From CAZJAH01 sp964544155 (GTDB taxonomy: Bacteria > Bacteroidota > Ignavibacteria > Kapaibacteriales > UBA2268), in contig CAZJAH010000023.1 in the NCBI GenBank assembly GCA_964544155.1, forward strand, positions 1 through 43,442: DNA of 43,442 nucleotides. Direction: 5' to 3'. Below, in pieces: positions 23,738 to 33,032 of this stretch. The position numbers were made by a program, and so were the translations under genes. The notes beneath the pieces are model-generated. The model worked only from the letters and a program-made list of their open reading frames with translations, was not told the origin of the DNA and ran no database searches. The stretch's first letter is position 1. Each line of letters begins with the position of its first letter.

Positions 23738-25804
23738 TTACTTCATGCCGAGTTTATCCATTACAAAGCGCCATTCGTATTCGATATCACTGATTTTCTG
23801 TTCAGTGGATTTGCCGGATCCGTGCCCGCTTTCAAAATCAATGAAAAGCAGGGCTTCGTTCTTCATGCCGGGGCTGTTCTGAAGCATCGCAGCGAACTTC
23901 TTTGCGTGGAGTGGGTCGACTCGCGTATCGTTCTCGCCGGCTTTTACGAGTACAGAAGGATAATTATAAACTGTGTTAATATTATGATAAGGCGAATACT
24001 CCTTGATGAACATGAAGTCTTCCTTTATATCCGGGTCGCCATATTCAGGAATCCAATAGCGCGCGATCAGGAATTTATGGTAACGTACCATATCAAGCAA
24101 AGGTACGGCGCATACAACTGTTTTGAAGAGGTCAGGCCTTTGCACCATTACAGCGCCGACCAGCAGGCCTCCGTTACTGCCGCCTTTAATGGCCAGTTTG
24201 TCGGGATTGGTATAGCCTTCATCAATAAGATATTCTCCTGCCGCAATGAAGTCATCGAACACATTTTGCTTGCTGCCTAGCATGCCTGCTTCGTGCCAGG
24301 CTTCGCCGTATTCAGCGCCGCCCCGGATAGCCGCGATAGCATAAACGCCTCCCCGCTTGACGAATGATGAAGTCGTTCCCAGATAATGCGGATACATGCT
24401 TATGTTAAATCCGCCGTATCCGTAAAGCATTGCAGGATTATTACCGTCAAGTGTTGTGCCTTTTTTGTAAACAAGGAACATTGGTACTTTGGTGCCGTCT
24501 TTTGATTTATAGAATACGAGTTTTGACTCGATATTATCCATTTTGATAGGCGGATCATCCTGATAGAAGAATTCCCATTCCAGTGATTTACCGTCGAGCT
24601 TATAGATTGTTGTCGGAGCAGTAAAGGTTGAGAAAGCAACAAGTACCTGATTCGATTCCTTATGATAGCTAAGGCCCATAACCTTACCGAGCACCGGAAG
24701 CTCGAGCTGCCTGACGATATTGCCTTCTTTGTCATACGCGAATAATCTGCTCATAACGTCTTTTTTGTCCTGGACGATAAAGTAATCTGAAGTTATAACA
24801 TAATCCTCCAGTACGGTTTCTTTTTCGGGGTAAAATTCCACGGCGTTCTCATAAGCGGGATTATCCAGATCCGCTGCCATAATTTTGAAATTGGGCGCGT
24901 TATCATTCGAAAAATAATATATTTTTCCATTATCTATTTTTGGCGATACCCTGTTTTTCTTGCTTGAATAAAGCAGAATGAAATCGTCATCGCTGCCGGT
25001 TTCTTTCATTTTAAGAGTATTTGAGTAAAAATCGCCCTCGTGCGTGAATGTGTAATTTTCATATTTATCGTCCCATATATATGCCATATCCTTTGCGTCT
25101 TCAGGAGCTATGATGAATTTGTCGTTCTTTCTGTCGTCGCCAATTTTATGAAGATATGTTCTAAGCGGTTCCTGATTATCAATCATTTCTTTGGTGCGTA
25201 CAGTTATATACGCGTGCTTTTCATCCTTTGTCCATGAAAAGCCTCTTAAGCCTTCTATAGGTTTGCCTAGTACTTTGCCGGTTTTAGTGTCGATTATCCT
25301 GTATGTAATAATTTCATTACCCTGAAATTCAAGGCCTACGGCTGCTTTTTCTGCTTTTTTTGTATAGGAAACATCTTTGATTGCCGATTTGCCGGTCGGG
25401 TCATATTCAATGGGATCGAAGAGCAGCTTCTCTTTGCCGTCGATTACGGTATAGAATTTATTCTGCTGTTCGCCTTTTTTCCTGGCGTAGAAAAATTCCC
25501 TGTCGGCAACGAGCTTAGGGCTGCTGCGGTAATCTCTGTCGATGTAGTTTCTTATTTCATCTCGCAGGCCGCTTATTTCAGAAGTATTTGTCTCAATATA
25601 ATTTAATGTGTAATTGTGCTGATCTTCCGACCATTTCCGTGTTTCGGGGTTGTCTTTGTCTTCCAGCCAACGGTAAGGATCGGTGATCATAAATCCATGA
25701 ACGTTATCTGTTATCGCTTTCTGAGGGGTAGCCGGCGGATTGAAATCCTTAGCGGCCAAATTGATGGTAGTAAAGATCATAATAAGAAAAAAAAGTTGCT
25801 TCAT
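23738..25804 (-). CDS. Prolyl oligopeptidase (S9A family), exported
   Basis: 688 residues. A signal peptide (1 to about 18, ending LAA) points to the periplasm. The peptidase cleaves short peptides after proline. The N-terminal 'DPYRWLEDKDNPETRKW' and a seven-bladed propeller (about 80-400) lead to the alpha/beta hydrolase domain. Its catalytic triad is visible: Ser543 in 'KGGSNGGLLVG', Asp626 in 'GENDTRVDP' and His661 in 'SGHGSGKS'. 'MLYGYGGFNISM' and 'IRGGAEYGEAWHEAG' are typical of S9A. The ATG follows a TAGGAGT Shine-Dalgarno. It is divergent from crcB, with 92 bp between the starts. Confidence 0.95.
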   Translation of the reverse strand: MKQLFFLIMIFTTINLAAKDFNPPATPQKAITDNVHGFMITDPYRWLEDKDNPETRKWSEDQHNYTLNYIETNTSEISGLRDEIRNYIDRDYRSSPKLVADREFFYARKKGEQQNKFYTVIDGKEKLLFDPIEYDPTGKSAIKDVSYTKKAEKAAVGLEFQGNEIITYRIIDTKTGKVLGKPIEGLRGFSWTKDEKHAYITVRTKEMIDNQEPLRTYLHKIGDDRKNDKFIIAPEDAKDMAYIWDDKYENYTFTHEGDFYSNTLKMKETGSDDDFILLYSSKKNRVSPKIDNGKIYYFSNDNAPNFKIMAADLDNPAYENAVEFYPEKETVLEDYVITSDYFIVQDKKDVMSRLFAYDKEGNIVRQLELPVLGKVMGLSYHKESNQVLVAFSTFTAPTTIYKLDGKSLEWEFFYQDDPPIKMDNIESKLVFYKSKDGTKVPMFLVYKKGTTLDGNNPAMLYGYGGFNISMYPHYLGTTSSFVKRGGVYAIAAIRGGAEYGEAWHEAGMLGSKQNVFDDFIAAGEYLIDEGYTNPDKLAIKGGSNGGLLVGAVMVQRPDLFKTVVCAVPLLDMVRYHKFLIARYWIPEYGDPDIKEDFMFIKEYSPYHNINTVYNYPSVLVKAGENDTRVDPLHAKKFAAMLQNSPGMKNEALLFIDFESGHGSGKSTEQKISDIEYEWRFVMDKLGMK

Positions 25805-25896
25805 AATTACTCCTATATGGAAATAAACCTATAAATTTGTGTTAATGCTTTTAAGGTATTTATTTAATTCGAAATTTAACAAAAAAAGTTACATCA

Positions 25897-26277
25897 ATGA
25901 TAAATATATTGTTTGTCGGGATTGGCGGATTTGTAGGCGCCTCAACGAGATACCTTTTCGGGAAATACATTAATCTGCTTTTTCCGGCGGTGTCGTTTCC
26001 GCTTGCTACGTTTGGGATAAATATACTCGGCTGCTTTCTGATTGGCCTGCTTGGAGGCGTATCGGAGGGCGCGGATATTTTTTCCGAAAGGATGCGTAAT
26101 CTGCTTTTCGCAGGCATGCTCGGCGGATTTACAACATATTCCACTTTCAGTTACGAGACCCTGATACTGCTTAAGGACGGACAAATGATACTGGCCTTAT
26201 TGAATATACTTCTGCATGTAATAACAGGCCTTATAGCGGTATGGCTTGGAATGCAGGCAGCAAAGTATATAATATGA
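25897..26277 (+). CDS. crcB: CrcB/Fluc fluoride channel
   Basis: 126 residues with four predicted membrane segments, the normal length of a Fluc subunit, which works as a dual-topology dimer exporting fluoride. Conserved positions are 'GGFVGASTRY' (about 10-19), 'FGINILGCFLIG' with the pore Asn, and 'GMLGGFTTYSTFSYE', the fluoride-coordinating Phe and sodium-site segment. Only one copy is present, so a homodimer is expected. No fluoride riboswitch is recognisable in the 92 bp upstream. Confidence 0.93.
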   Translation: MINILFVGIGGFVGASTRYLFGKYINLLFPAVSFPLATFGINILGCFLIGLLGGVSEGADIFSERMRNLLFAGMLGGFTTYSTFSYETLILLKDGQMILALLNILLHVITGLIAVWLGMQAAKYII

Positions 26278-26356
26278 TTAATTCAGAAAATAAAATATTT
26301 CACTAAAGTTCTAAATTTGAACAAATATTCTTAGATTTGTTAATAAGCAATTATTC

Positions 26357-26983
26357 ATGAAAACAGCAGGTATTCTGATGATGAAGATATTACTATTGAT
26401 CACGGCATTTTCATTCCTGTTTGCGGTAAATCTAAGCGCACAGGAAGATGATTATTATGATGACGATGAATATTATTATGAAGATGAATACTATGAAGAA
26501 GGCACCGAAAAAGCCCTTATCTTTGATGCCGGATTCGGCGGCGCCGGCGGTATGAGCTTAGGCCTTGGGTTCCGCTATTCTTATGCAAGCCTTATGATAG
26601 GGTTCGCGGGATTCGCTAATGATATGCCAAATTATGCTGTCAGGCCCCCTCAGGGGATCATTATCAGCCCCAACCAGCCTCTGCCCGGCGGATATGAAAG
26701 GGAATCGTTTACCGGGCTTCTGGTGACTGCTGATCTCGCGTATCATTATCAGCTTAATCAGGAAATTTCAGCTTTTGGAATGATCGGCTATTATTCACAG
26801 CAGGATTCTATTCTTGCCAGAGAAACTTCTACCGGTGATTATTACAGATACGCTGTGGAAAATACTTCCGGTATAGCCTTTGGCCTTGGCGGCGATTATG
26901 GCGTTTCTGAATGGATAACCCTTGGATTAGGTTATCATACAAAAAGAGGAGTGTTCGCCCGGTTCTCTTACAGATGGTTGTAA
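26357..26983 (+). CDS. Small outer-membrane beta-barrel-like protein of unknown function
   Basis: 208 residues. A signal peptide ends around LSAQ|ED. An acidic, Tyr-rich stretch follows (DDYYDDDEYYYEDEYYEE, about 33-50). The rest has Gly/aromatic alternation ('GMSLGLGFRYSYASLMIGF', 'LGLGYHTKRGVFARFSYRWL') as in an 8-stranded barrel, ending with aromatic W-L. Start choice is uncertain: ATG at 26357, or ATG-ATG at 26378/26381 giving a tighter signal peptide. A TAGATTTG (26332-26339) upstream resembles a Bacteroidota -7 box. No family is recognised; the Asp/Glu/Tyr patch could bind metal or be a surface linker. Confidence 0.72.
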   Translation: MKTAGILMMKILLLITAFSFLFAVNLSAQEDDYYDDDEYYYEDEYYEEGTEKALIFDAGFGGAGGMSLGLGFRYSYASLMIGFAGFANDMPNYAVRPPQGIIISPNQPLPGGYERESFTGLLVTADLAYHYQLNQEISAFGMIGYYSQQDSILARETSTGDYYRYAVENTSGIAFGLGGDYGVSEWITLGLGYHTKRGVFARFSYRWL

Positions 26984-27118
26984 GCATAATGTACCGGTTG
27001 GATTATTTACCGTAAATGAATTTCTCATAAGAAAAGAATAATTTTTTATTAGCCGGATAACAATTAGTATTGCATGGTAAATTAAGCCGATTATATTAAT
27101 ATATTACCCTGCCTTCAT

Positions 27119-30100
27119 ATGAATGAACATAAGTTCAATATACTTAAAAAAGAGGCTGAAAAACTAGCAGGGAAAATTCCTGAAGCAAAAAGTGTTGTAT
27201 CCGGCCTTAATAAGCTCTTAAATGAGCTTGAAGTTTATCAGTACGAGCTTGAAGCTCAGAATAATGAAATAAAAGAAACCCGAAACGCGCTCGAAGAGCT
27301 TTATAACCGTTATTATGGTCTTTTTGACGCCGGCCCTGTGGGTAAGCTTATTCTCGATGATAAGCTTATGGTCAGAGAAGTAAACAATTCCGCGATGAAG
27401 ATTCTGGGAAAAAGCCGCCAGCTTATTATAGAAAGGCATATACAGTTATTCATTTCCCAAAAGTCAAAAGAGCAATTTTCCCTGGCACTAAATAATTCTA
27501 TAAAAACTGGAAATAGGGCGGTAGTTGAGTTGTTTGTGAAATCAAATACCCACTCAGATAAATACTGCCGCTTTTATATCGAACCTTTCAAACATAATAA
27601 TCCTGACCTGTATTTGACTATCGCGATCACCGATGAAACAGAGATCAGAAAAATTAAAGATGAGCTCGACATTGCCAAAGAGAAATTCGGCATACTCGAA
27701 AACCTTCCGGATCCTGTTTTTGTTTTTGCCAAAGAAAAGGTAGTCTATGTGAATCAGGCTGTTAAGCAAGTCTTGGGTGTTGATCCGGAATCGCTGATCG
27801 GATTCAATATTTTCAGCATCCTTAATGATGAATTGAGAGAACTGGCAATAGTCAACTACACCAAAAAATCAGACGGTGAAAAAACTACTAACCGTGAAAT
27901 GGACTTCACAAAGCCGGATGGAACCATTATTAATATTATGGTAAACAGCAGGCTGATTAATTATAGCGGAGAAACTTACAGCATAGGTATTGTAAGAGAT
28001 ATAAGCGATGTCAAAGCTAAAGAAGCGAAGCTTGAAGAAAGCAGAAAGATTTACGATATCATTACTTCGAATATGACGGATATAATTGCACAGGTGGATG
28101 CTGATGGTACTGTCAGGTATGTCAGCCCTTCTATTACTAACACTCTTGGTATCCGGCCCGCAGATATTATCGGTACATCTATGTTTAAATATCTGGCTCC
28201 CGATGAAAGGAAATTCATTAAGGCTGTATTTGTAAACGCGATTCAGGAAAAGGACAGGCTTAACGTCAGGCATAAATTTATAAATATTGCCGGAGAAGTA
28301 GAGCTTTTTGAAACAGTTGGTAAAATAATCAGAGTTGGCGGTGAAGCTAAGAGCATAATATTATCTTCACGACCTATCAGCAGCCAGGTTGAAGCCGAAC
28401 GAAAATCTTTTGAATCGGAAAGCAGGTTTAACACACTGCTGGAAACTATCAAAGATTTAGTTTTTATCCTCGATATTAAAGGCAGTTTTATTTATGCCAA
28501 TTCAGCATTTTATCCATTAACTGAGTATAAACCCGAAGAACTCATAGGCAGTCATTTCAGCTTATTGGTTCATCCGGATTATCACGAGGAGACTAAAGCC
28601 AATTTTACCCGGGGATTGAACGGCAATGAAACACCGACCTATGAAATAAACATTATAACAAAAGCCGGAGGCACTACACCCATTGAACTTAAGGTAACAA
28701 ACCTCTTGGGGCAGGATGGCAAACCTATAGGCAGAATAGGAATGGGTAGGGATATAAGAGAGAGGAAAAAGCAGGAAGAGATCATTAACAGGCAGAATCT
28801 TTTTCTTTCTTCAATATTAGATAATCTGCCGGTGGGAGTTTTTACAAAGGAAGTCTCCGAAGAATGTGCATTTGTTCTTTGGAACAAAAAAATGGAAAAA
28901 CTTTACGGATTAAGCCCCGCTGAGGTTATCGGCAAAAGGAATGATGATCTCTTCCGGGATGAAATGCGCGACAGGTTCAACCTTCAGGATAAAAAATTGC
29001 TTTCCGGTTTAAAACCTATTGATATTGAAGAAAATACTTTTATAAATAACAATCATTTTGTTTACAGAAAAATAAAGATACCAGTATTCAACAAGTCCGG
29101 CAAATGTGAATATATACTTGGTATTGTTGAAGATATAACAGACAAGAAAATCTCTGAAATAGCAATTCAAAGCGCTAAATCCAGGCTCGAACACCTTATT
29201 AAATCCAGCCCTTCAATCATTTATTCCTGCAAGCCCTCAGGCAGTTTCGAAAACACATTTATCAGTGCAAACTGTGAATTATTACTGGGATACCAAACTG
29301 ATGAATTAACCGGAAAAGAACATTTTGACGAGAATCTTATCCATCCCGATGACAAGGATTATATTTATAAGGAAGTAAAAAAACTCAAACTCCTGAAATA
29401 TCTGAAAATCGAATACCGGCTAAAAAGACAAGACGGCTCTTACAGATGGGTAAAAGATGAGATGCGGTTTGTTAAAGACCCGGCAGGAAATCCAATTGAA
29501 CTGGTAGGCGCATGGATAGATATTAATGACGCTAAGATAGCGGAACTTGCACTTGCCGAAAGCGAAGAAAAATTCAGAATGTTAAATGAGAGTATCGAAG
29601 ACGTATTCATTCTTGTTACTCCTGATAAAGAACTTCTTTATATTAGCCCTGCTTATGAAAAAATATTCGGCAGAAGCACTGATTTTGTTTATAACAACCC
29701 CTCTTCGTTCCTTGATTTAATACATCCGGATGACCTGGATCGGATAAAAGAAAAATATGATGATCCTGGAGATTGGAATATTGATGAAGAATACAGGATC
29801 ATAACGCATTTAGGCGAACTTAAATGGATTCAGGCCAGATACTTTCCGGTACATGATTCTAAAGGCAAACTGAAAATGGTAGCCGGTATTGCCAAAGATA
29901 TTACCAAGCAGAAGGAATTTGAACATGCTTTGATAAGTGCTAAGGAAAAAGCCGAAGAATCAGCCATTGCCAAAAATGAGTTTCTCGCAAATATCGGCCA
30001 TGAAATAAGATCGCCGTTAAATCCCATTATTGGTTTTTCCGAATTGATGCTCAATGAATATAAACTTCCTGAAAGGGTAAATAATCTGCTATCGATGATA

Positions 30101-31123
30101 TTGAGTTCGGGTAAATCATTATTGAACATTATAAATGAATTATTAGACCTATCTAAGATCGAATCGGGTAAAATGTCCATTAATGAAGAGACAATATCTA
30201 TAAGAAGTTTCTTGCAGGATCTATTGGGGCCTCTCATTGATAGCGCGAAAAAATCTGATATTGAACTTATCTACACAGTGGATGATAAAGTTCCGGATTT
30301 AATAATAACAGATCCCATGAGATTATGGCAAATTGTGTCGAATTTAGCAGGGAACGCCATTAAATTCAGCAATAAACCCGGAGAGAAAGTCAAAGTAATT
30401 GTTGAACGTGGAATGCATGACGGTAACGACATGCTTGTCATCAAAGTTATTGACAGGGGGATTGGCATTCCTGCTGATAAAAAGGAATTAATTTTCGAAA
30501 TATTTTCACAGGTTGATTCATCATCTACACGAAAATACGGCGGAACAGGTATTGGCCTTGCGATAGTTAAAAAAATCGTTGATCTTATGCATGGACGTAT
30601 AATGCTATACACTATGCCAGGCAGCGGCTCTGAATTCATTATTTATCTGCCGTTAAAAACATCCGCCCCCGCAGCTCCGCCTAATAGCCATGAAATTATC
30701 CGCAATGAAAAAAACATCATTTCTGCCGGAGTTATCGAATTACTGGTTGCCGAGGATGAAGATTCTAACAGAATGCTGATCAGCAATGTACTGGGAGAAT
30801 TTAACAATCTCCATATTCACTATGCAGATAACGGCCTTAAAGCTGTTGAACTTTATAAAGAAAGAAATATTAAGCTGATATTAATGGATGTTAAAATGCC
30901 TGTTCTCGACGGCATTAAGGCAACCGGAATTATAAGGAATTTTGAAAATACCCACAATATGCAAAGGGTAAAGATTATTGGCATAACAGCCCAGGCCATT
31001 CAGGGTATGAAAGAAACACTTATTGAAGCGGGTATGGATGAAGTTATCTTTAAGCCCTATGACATAAACATACTGCGCGCTTTGATTAAAGAACAAATTT
31101 TAATGATCAGTAAAAAGCTTTAA
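27119..31123 (+). CDS. Soluble hybrid histidine kinase with seven PAS domains and a receiver
   Basis: 1334 residues with no membrane segment, so probably cytoplasmic. After a coiled-coil start (1 to about 60) there are seven consecutive PAS or PAS-PAC units at roughly 65-180, 187-300, 308-430, 435-555, 560-685, 686-815 and 816-935. The kinase core follows: H-box 'EFLANIGHEIRSPLNPIIGF' with phospho-acceptor His961, N-box 'NLAGNAIKFS' near 1075, then 'DRGIGIP' and 'GTGIGLAI'. A C-terminal receiver domain has acidic 'AEDED' and the phospho-acceptor Asp1257 in 'LMDVKMPVLDG'. No phosphotransfer domain or DNA-binding regulator is encoded next to it, so the output partner is elsewhere. The signals sensed by the PAS domains cannot be read from sequence. 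Confidence 0.93.
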   Translation: MNEHKFNILKKEAEKLAGKIPEAKSVVSGLNKLLNELEVYQYELEAQNNEIKETRNALEELYNRYYGLFDAGPVGKLILDDKLMVREVNNSAMKILGKSRQLIIERHIQLFISQKSKEQFSLALNNSIKTGNRAVVELFVKSNTHSDKYCRFYIEPFKHNNPDLYLTIAITDETEIRKIKDELDIAKEKFGILENLPDPVFVFAKEKVVYVNQAVKQVLGVDPESLIGFNIFSILNDELRELAIVNYTKKSDGEKTTNREMDFTKPDGTIINIMVNSRLINYSGETYSIGIVRDISDVKAKEAKLEESRKIYDIITSNMTDIIAQVDADGTVRYVSPSITNTLGIRPADIIGTSMFKYLAPDERKFIKAVFVNAIQEKDRLNVRHKFINIAGEVELFETVGKIIRVGGEAKSIILSSRPISSQVEAERKSFESESRFNTLLETIKDLVFILDIKGSFIYANSAFYPLTEYKPEELIGSHFSLLVHPDYHEETKANFTRGLNGNETPTYEINIITKAGGTTPIELKVTNLLGQDGKPIGRIGMGRDIRERKKQEEIINRQNLFLSSILDNLPVGVFTKEVSEECAFVLWNKKMEKLYGLSPAEVIGKRNDDLFRDEMRDRFNLQDKKLLSGLKPIDIEENTFINNNHFVYRKIKIPVFNKSGKCEYILGIVEDITDKKISEIAIQSAKSRLEHLIKSSPSIIYSCKPSGSFENTFISANCELLLGYQTDELTGKEHFDENLIHPDDKDYIYKEVKKLKLLKYLKIEYRLKRQDGSYRWVKDEMRFVKDPAGNPIELVGAWIDINDAKIAELALAESEEKFRMLNESIEDVFILVTPDKELLYISPAYEKIFGRSTDFVYNNPSSFLDLIHPDDLDRIKEKYDDPGDWNIDEEYRIITHLGELKWIQARYFPVHDSKGKLKMVAGIAKDITKQKEFEHALISAKEKAEESAIAKNEFLANIGHEIRSPLNPIIGFSELMLNEYKLPERVNNLLSMILSSGKSLLNIINELLDLSKIESGKMSINEETISIRSFLQDLLGPLIDSAKKSDIELIYTVDDKVPDLIITDPMRLWQIVSNLAGNAIKFSNKPGEKVKVIVERGMHDGNDMLVIKVIDRGIGIPADKKELIFEIFSQVDSSSTRKYGGTGIGLAIVKKIVDLMHGRIMLYTMPGSGSEFIIYLPLKTSAPAAPPNSHEIIRNEKNIISAGVIELLVAEDEDSNRMLISNVLGEFNNLHIHYADNGLKAVELYKERNIKLILMDVKMPVLDGIKATGIIRNFENTHNMQRVKIIGITAQAIQGMKETLIEAGMDEVIFKPYDINILRALIKEQILMISKKL

Positions 31124-31294
31124 CCGCTTGGAGCATTGCAATAAAATCAATAATCAGGTGTTATAATTAATTAATTTATGTTCATATAAATAATTTAATT
31201 ATTATATGCCCTTTACCTTATTAAATGAAAAAAAACTGCTTTTGGCCGGCATTTCAATGAATGATAAAAACTCATTTACCAGGAGGATGATTTA

Positions 31295-32302
31295 ATGCCC
31301 TGCACTTATAAAATTCTGACAAATGATGACCTTAAGCATGTTGATAATGATAAAAGACAATTCGCTCTTGATGTACTGCTCGGCCTTTCCGAGCATAACA
31401 AAAAGCTGTCATCAAAGTATTTTTATGATGACCGCGGCAGCGAAATATTCCAGAAAATCATGGAACTGCCTGAATACTACCTTACAAAATGTGAATTTGA
31501 AATTCTCAGAACCCGCAAGGATGCCGTCAGGCAGATCGTCGATAACGGCCCCTTCAATTTTGTGGAGTTAGGGGCCGGTGACGGCAGAAAAACATCTATC
31601 ATCATCGAGCATTTCCTCGATAGCGGCCTTGATTTCAAGTATGTGCCTATTGATATATCCGAAGGCGCTATGAAATACCTCATTAATTCATTCGATAAAA
31701 AATTCCCGCGCCTCGAAGCCAACGGACTTGTTACTGATTACTTCCTGGGGCTCGACTGGCTTAGCAGCCTTACAAATAAAAGGAATTTCGTGCTGTTTCT
31801 GGGATCGAACCTGGGTAACTTCAATAAAGCACAATCAAGGGTATTCCTCAGAAACCTATGGAACGCGCTCAATGACGGCGATATGCTGATGATCGGTTTT
31901 GATCTTAAGAAAGACCTCAATAAAATGCTGGCAGCCTATAATGATTCCAGTGGTGTGACAGCACGGTTTAACCTCAACCTGCTCAGGCGCATAAACCGCG
32001 AACTGGGGGGTGATTTCGATCTGGATAAATACCGATTTTACTCGAGTTATGATGTTTTTTCAGGCGCTATGGAAAGCTATCTTGTAAGCCAGCAAGAGCA
32101 GGAAGTTTTTATCTCGGAAATTGGGCAAAGGTTCCAATTCAGGGCATGGGAACCTATACACATGGAGTATTCTTACAAATATCTTATAAGCGATATAGAA
32201 AGACTTGCCGAATTAACAGGCTTTGAGATAGTCAGGCATCTGTTCGATTCCGGGCAAGATTTTGTGGATTCTGTCTGGAAGGTCAGAAAGGAAACGTCCT
32301 GA
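31295..32302 (+). CDS. egtD: EgtD-like L-histidine N-alpha-methyltransferase
   Basis: 335 residues, preceded by the strongest Shine-Dalgarno of the window (AGGAGG at 31281-31286). It belongs to the EgtD methyltransferase family, which trimethylates the alpha-amino group of histidine to hercynine, the first step of ergothioneine synthesis. Landmarks are 'KYFYDDRGSEIFQKIMELP' followed by EYYLTKCE, the SAM site 'FVELGAGDGRKT', 'LGSNLGNF' and 'IHMEYSYKY'. In the last, Glu291 and Ser293 match the E-x-S pair that holds the histidine imidazole in mycobacterial EgtD. No egtB sulfoxide synthase is adjacent, so either it lies elsewhere or the product is hercynine or a related betaine. It is convergent with recX, 7 bp apart. 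Confidence 0.85.
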   Translation: MPCTYKILTNDDLKHVDNDKRQFALDVLLGLSEHNKKLSSKYFYDDRGSEIFQKIMELPEYYLTKCEFEILRTRKDAVRQIVDNGPFNFVELGAGDGRKTSIIIEHFLDSGLDFKYVPIDISEGAMKYLINSFDKKFPRLEANGLVTDYFLGLDWLSSLTNKRNFVLFLGSNLGNFNKAQSRVFLRNLWNALNDGDMLMIGFDLKKDLNKMLAAYNDSSGVTARFNLNLLRRINRELGGDFDLDKYRFYSSYDVFSGAMESYLVSQQEQEVFISEIGQRFQFRAWEPIHMEYSYKYLISDIERLAELTGFEIVRHLFDSGQDFVDSVWKVRKETS

Positions 32303-32309
32303 GCTATGT

Positions 32310-32951
32310 TTAACCGGTTTTCTGTCCGGGGATAACTTCATTTATAGCCATCCTGATATCATCCCAGGCGAAGCCACGCATCATGAGATACCTGATCATA
32401 GCTTCCTTCAGCTTATCGGGTTGCTTATGGCTGATGGATCTGTACTTTTTTTCCGCGGCGGCAAGGCACATAGTATAGGTATTATCTTCGGGATAACATT
32501 CTTCAATTGCGGATTTAGCAAGGTATTTATCTACGCCTTTTGTTAAAAGTTCTACATATACACGCTTTTTCCCGGAAGGTTTTCTTTCCAGATAACTACG
32601 AATAAAATTAGCCGCGAACTTTTTATCATCCAATAACTTAAATTCATAAAGAAATTCTATTGCCATTTCCTGTGCGTCCGGGCTAAAGCCTTTCTCTGAT
32701 AATTTATCTCTTACTTCGCGCTCAGTCCTGGGCCTGTATGAAGCGTAGTTATAGGCGATCTGCTTTACATTGATAAATTCCTGCTCACTGAGCATCCGGT
32801 AGAATTTTTCTTCATCGATCACAGAGCCGGACTTTATGCCGAATTTCATTACAAGATCCATAGATACTAAGAATTCACCGCCGCAGCCGATAAATATCTT
32901 GCATTTACCGCGAGGCGATGTCTTAACTCTTGTAACTATGACTTGTGTCAT
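32310..32951 (-). CDS. recX: Regulatory protein RecX
   Basis: 213 residues. RecX binds RecA filaments and limits recombinase activity. The three-helix repeat pattern is visible: 'AYNYASYRPRTEREVRDKL', 'FLYEFKLLDDKKFAANFIRS', 'GKKRVYVELLTKGVDKYLA' and 'KLKEAMIRYLMMRGFAWDDI'. An N-terminal ~55-residue beta-rich segment precedes the repeats, as in several FCB RecX proteins. recA is not in the window. Confidence 0.9.
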   Translation of the reverse strand: MTQVIVTRVKTSPRGKCKIFIGCGGEFLVSMDLVMKFGIKSGSVIDEEKFYRMLSEQEFINVKQIAYNYASYRPRTEREVRDKLSEKGFSPDAQEMAIEFLYEFKLLDDKKFAANFIRSYLERKPSGKKRVYVELLTKGVDKYLAKSAIEECYPEDNTYTMCLAAAEKKYRSISHKQPDKLKEAMIRYLMMRGFAWDDIRMAINEVIPGQKTG

Positions 32952-33032
32952 GCCTATCCCTCAATATTCTTTATCCACTAAAAAAATATTTTACGGTTAA
33001 AAAAGGCTCCCGGATATAGCAGCCTGTTATAT

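Noticed and set aside
25805..25896. Fluoride riboswitch upstream of crcB
   Set aside because: The 92-bp spacer lacks the conserved GGNGAUGGNGU-type core and any pseudoknot-like pairing I could find.
21311..26339. TAnnTTTG Bacteroidota -7 boxes (for example 21311-21318 and 26332-26339)
   Set aside because: The six fixed bases are common in A/T-rich spacers and no properly spaced -33 TTG was found, so they are mentioned in gene entries but not listed as promoters.
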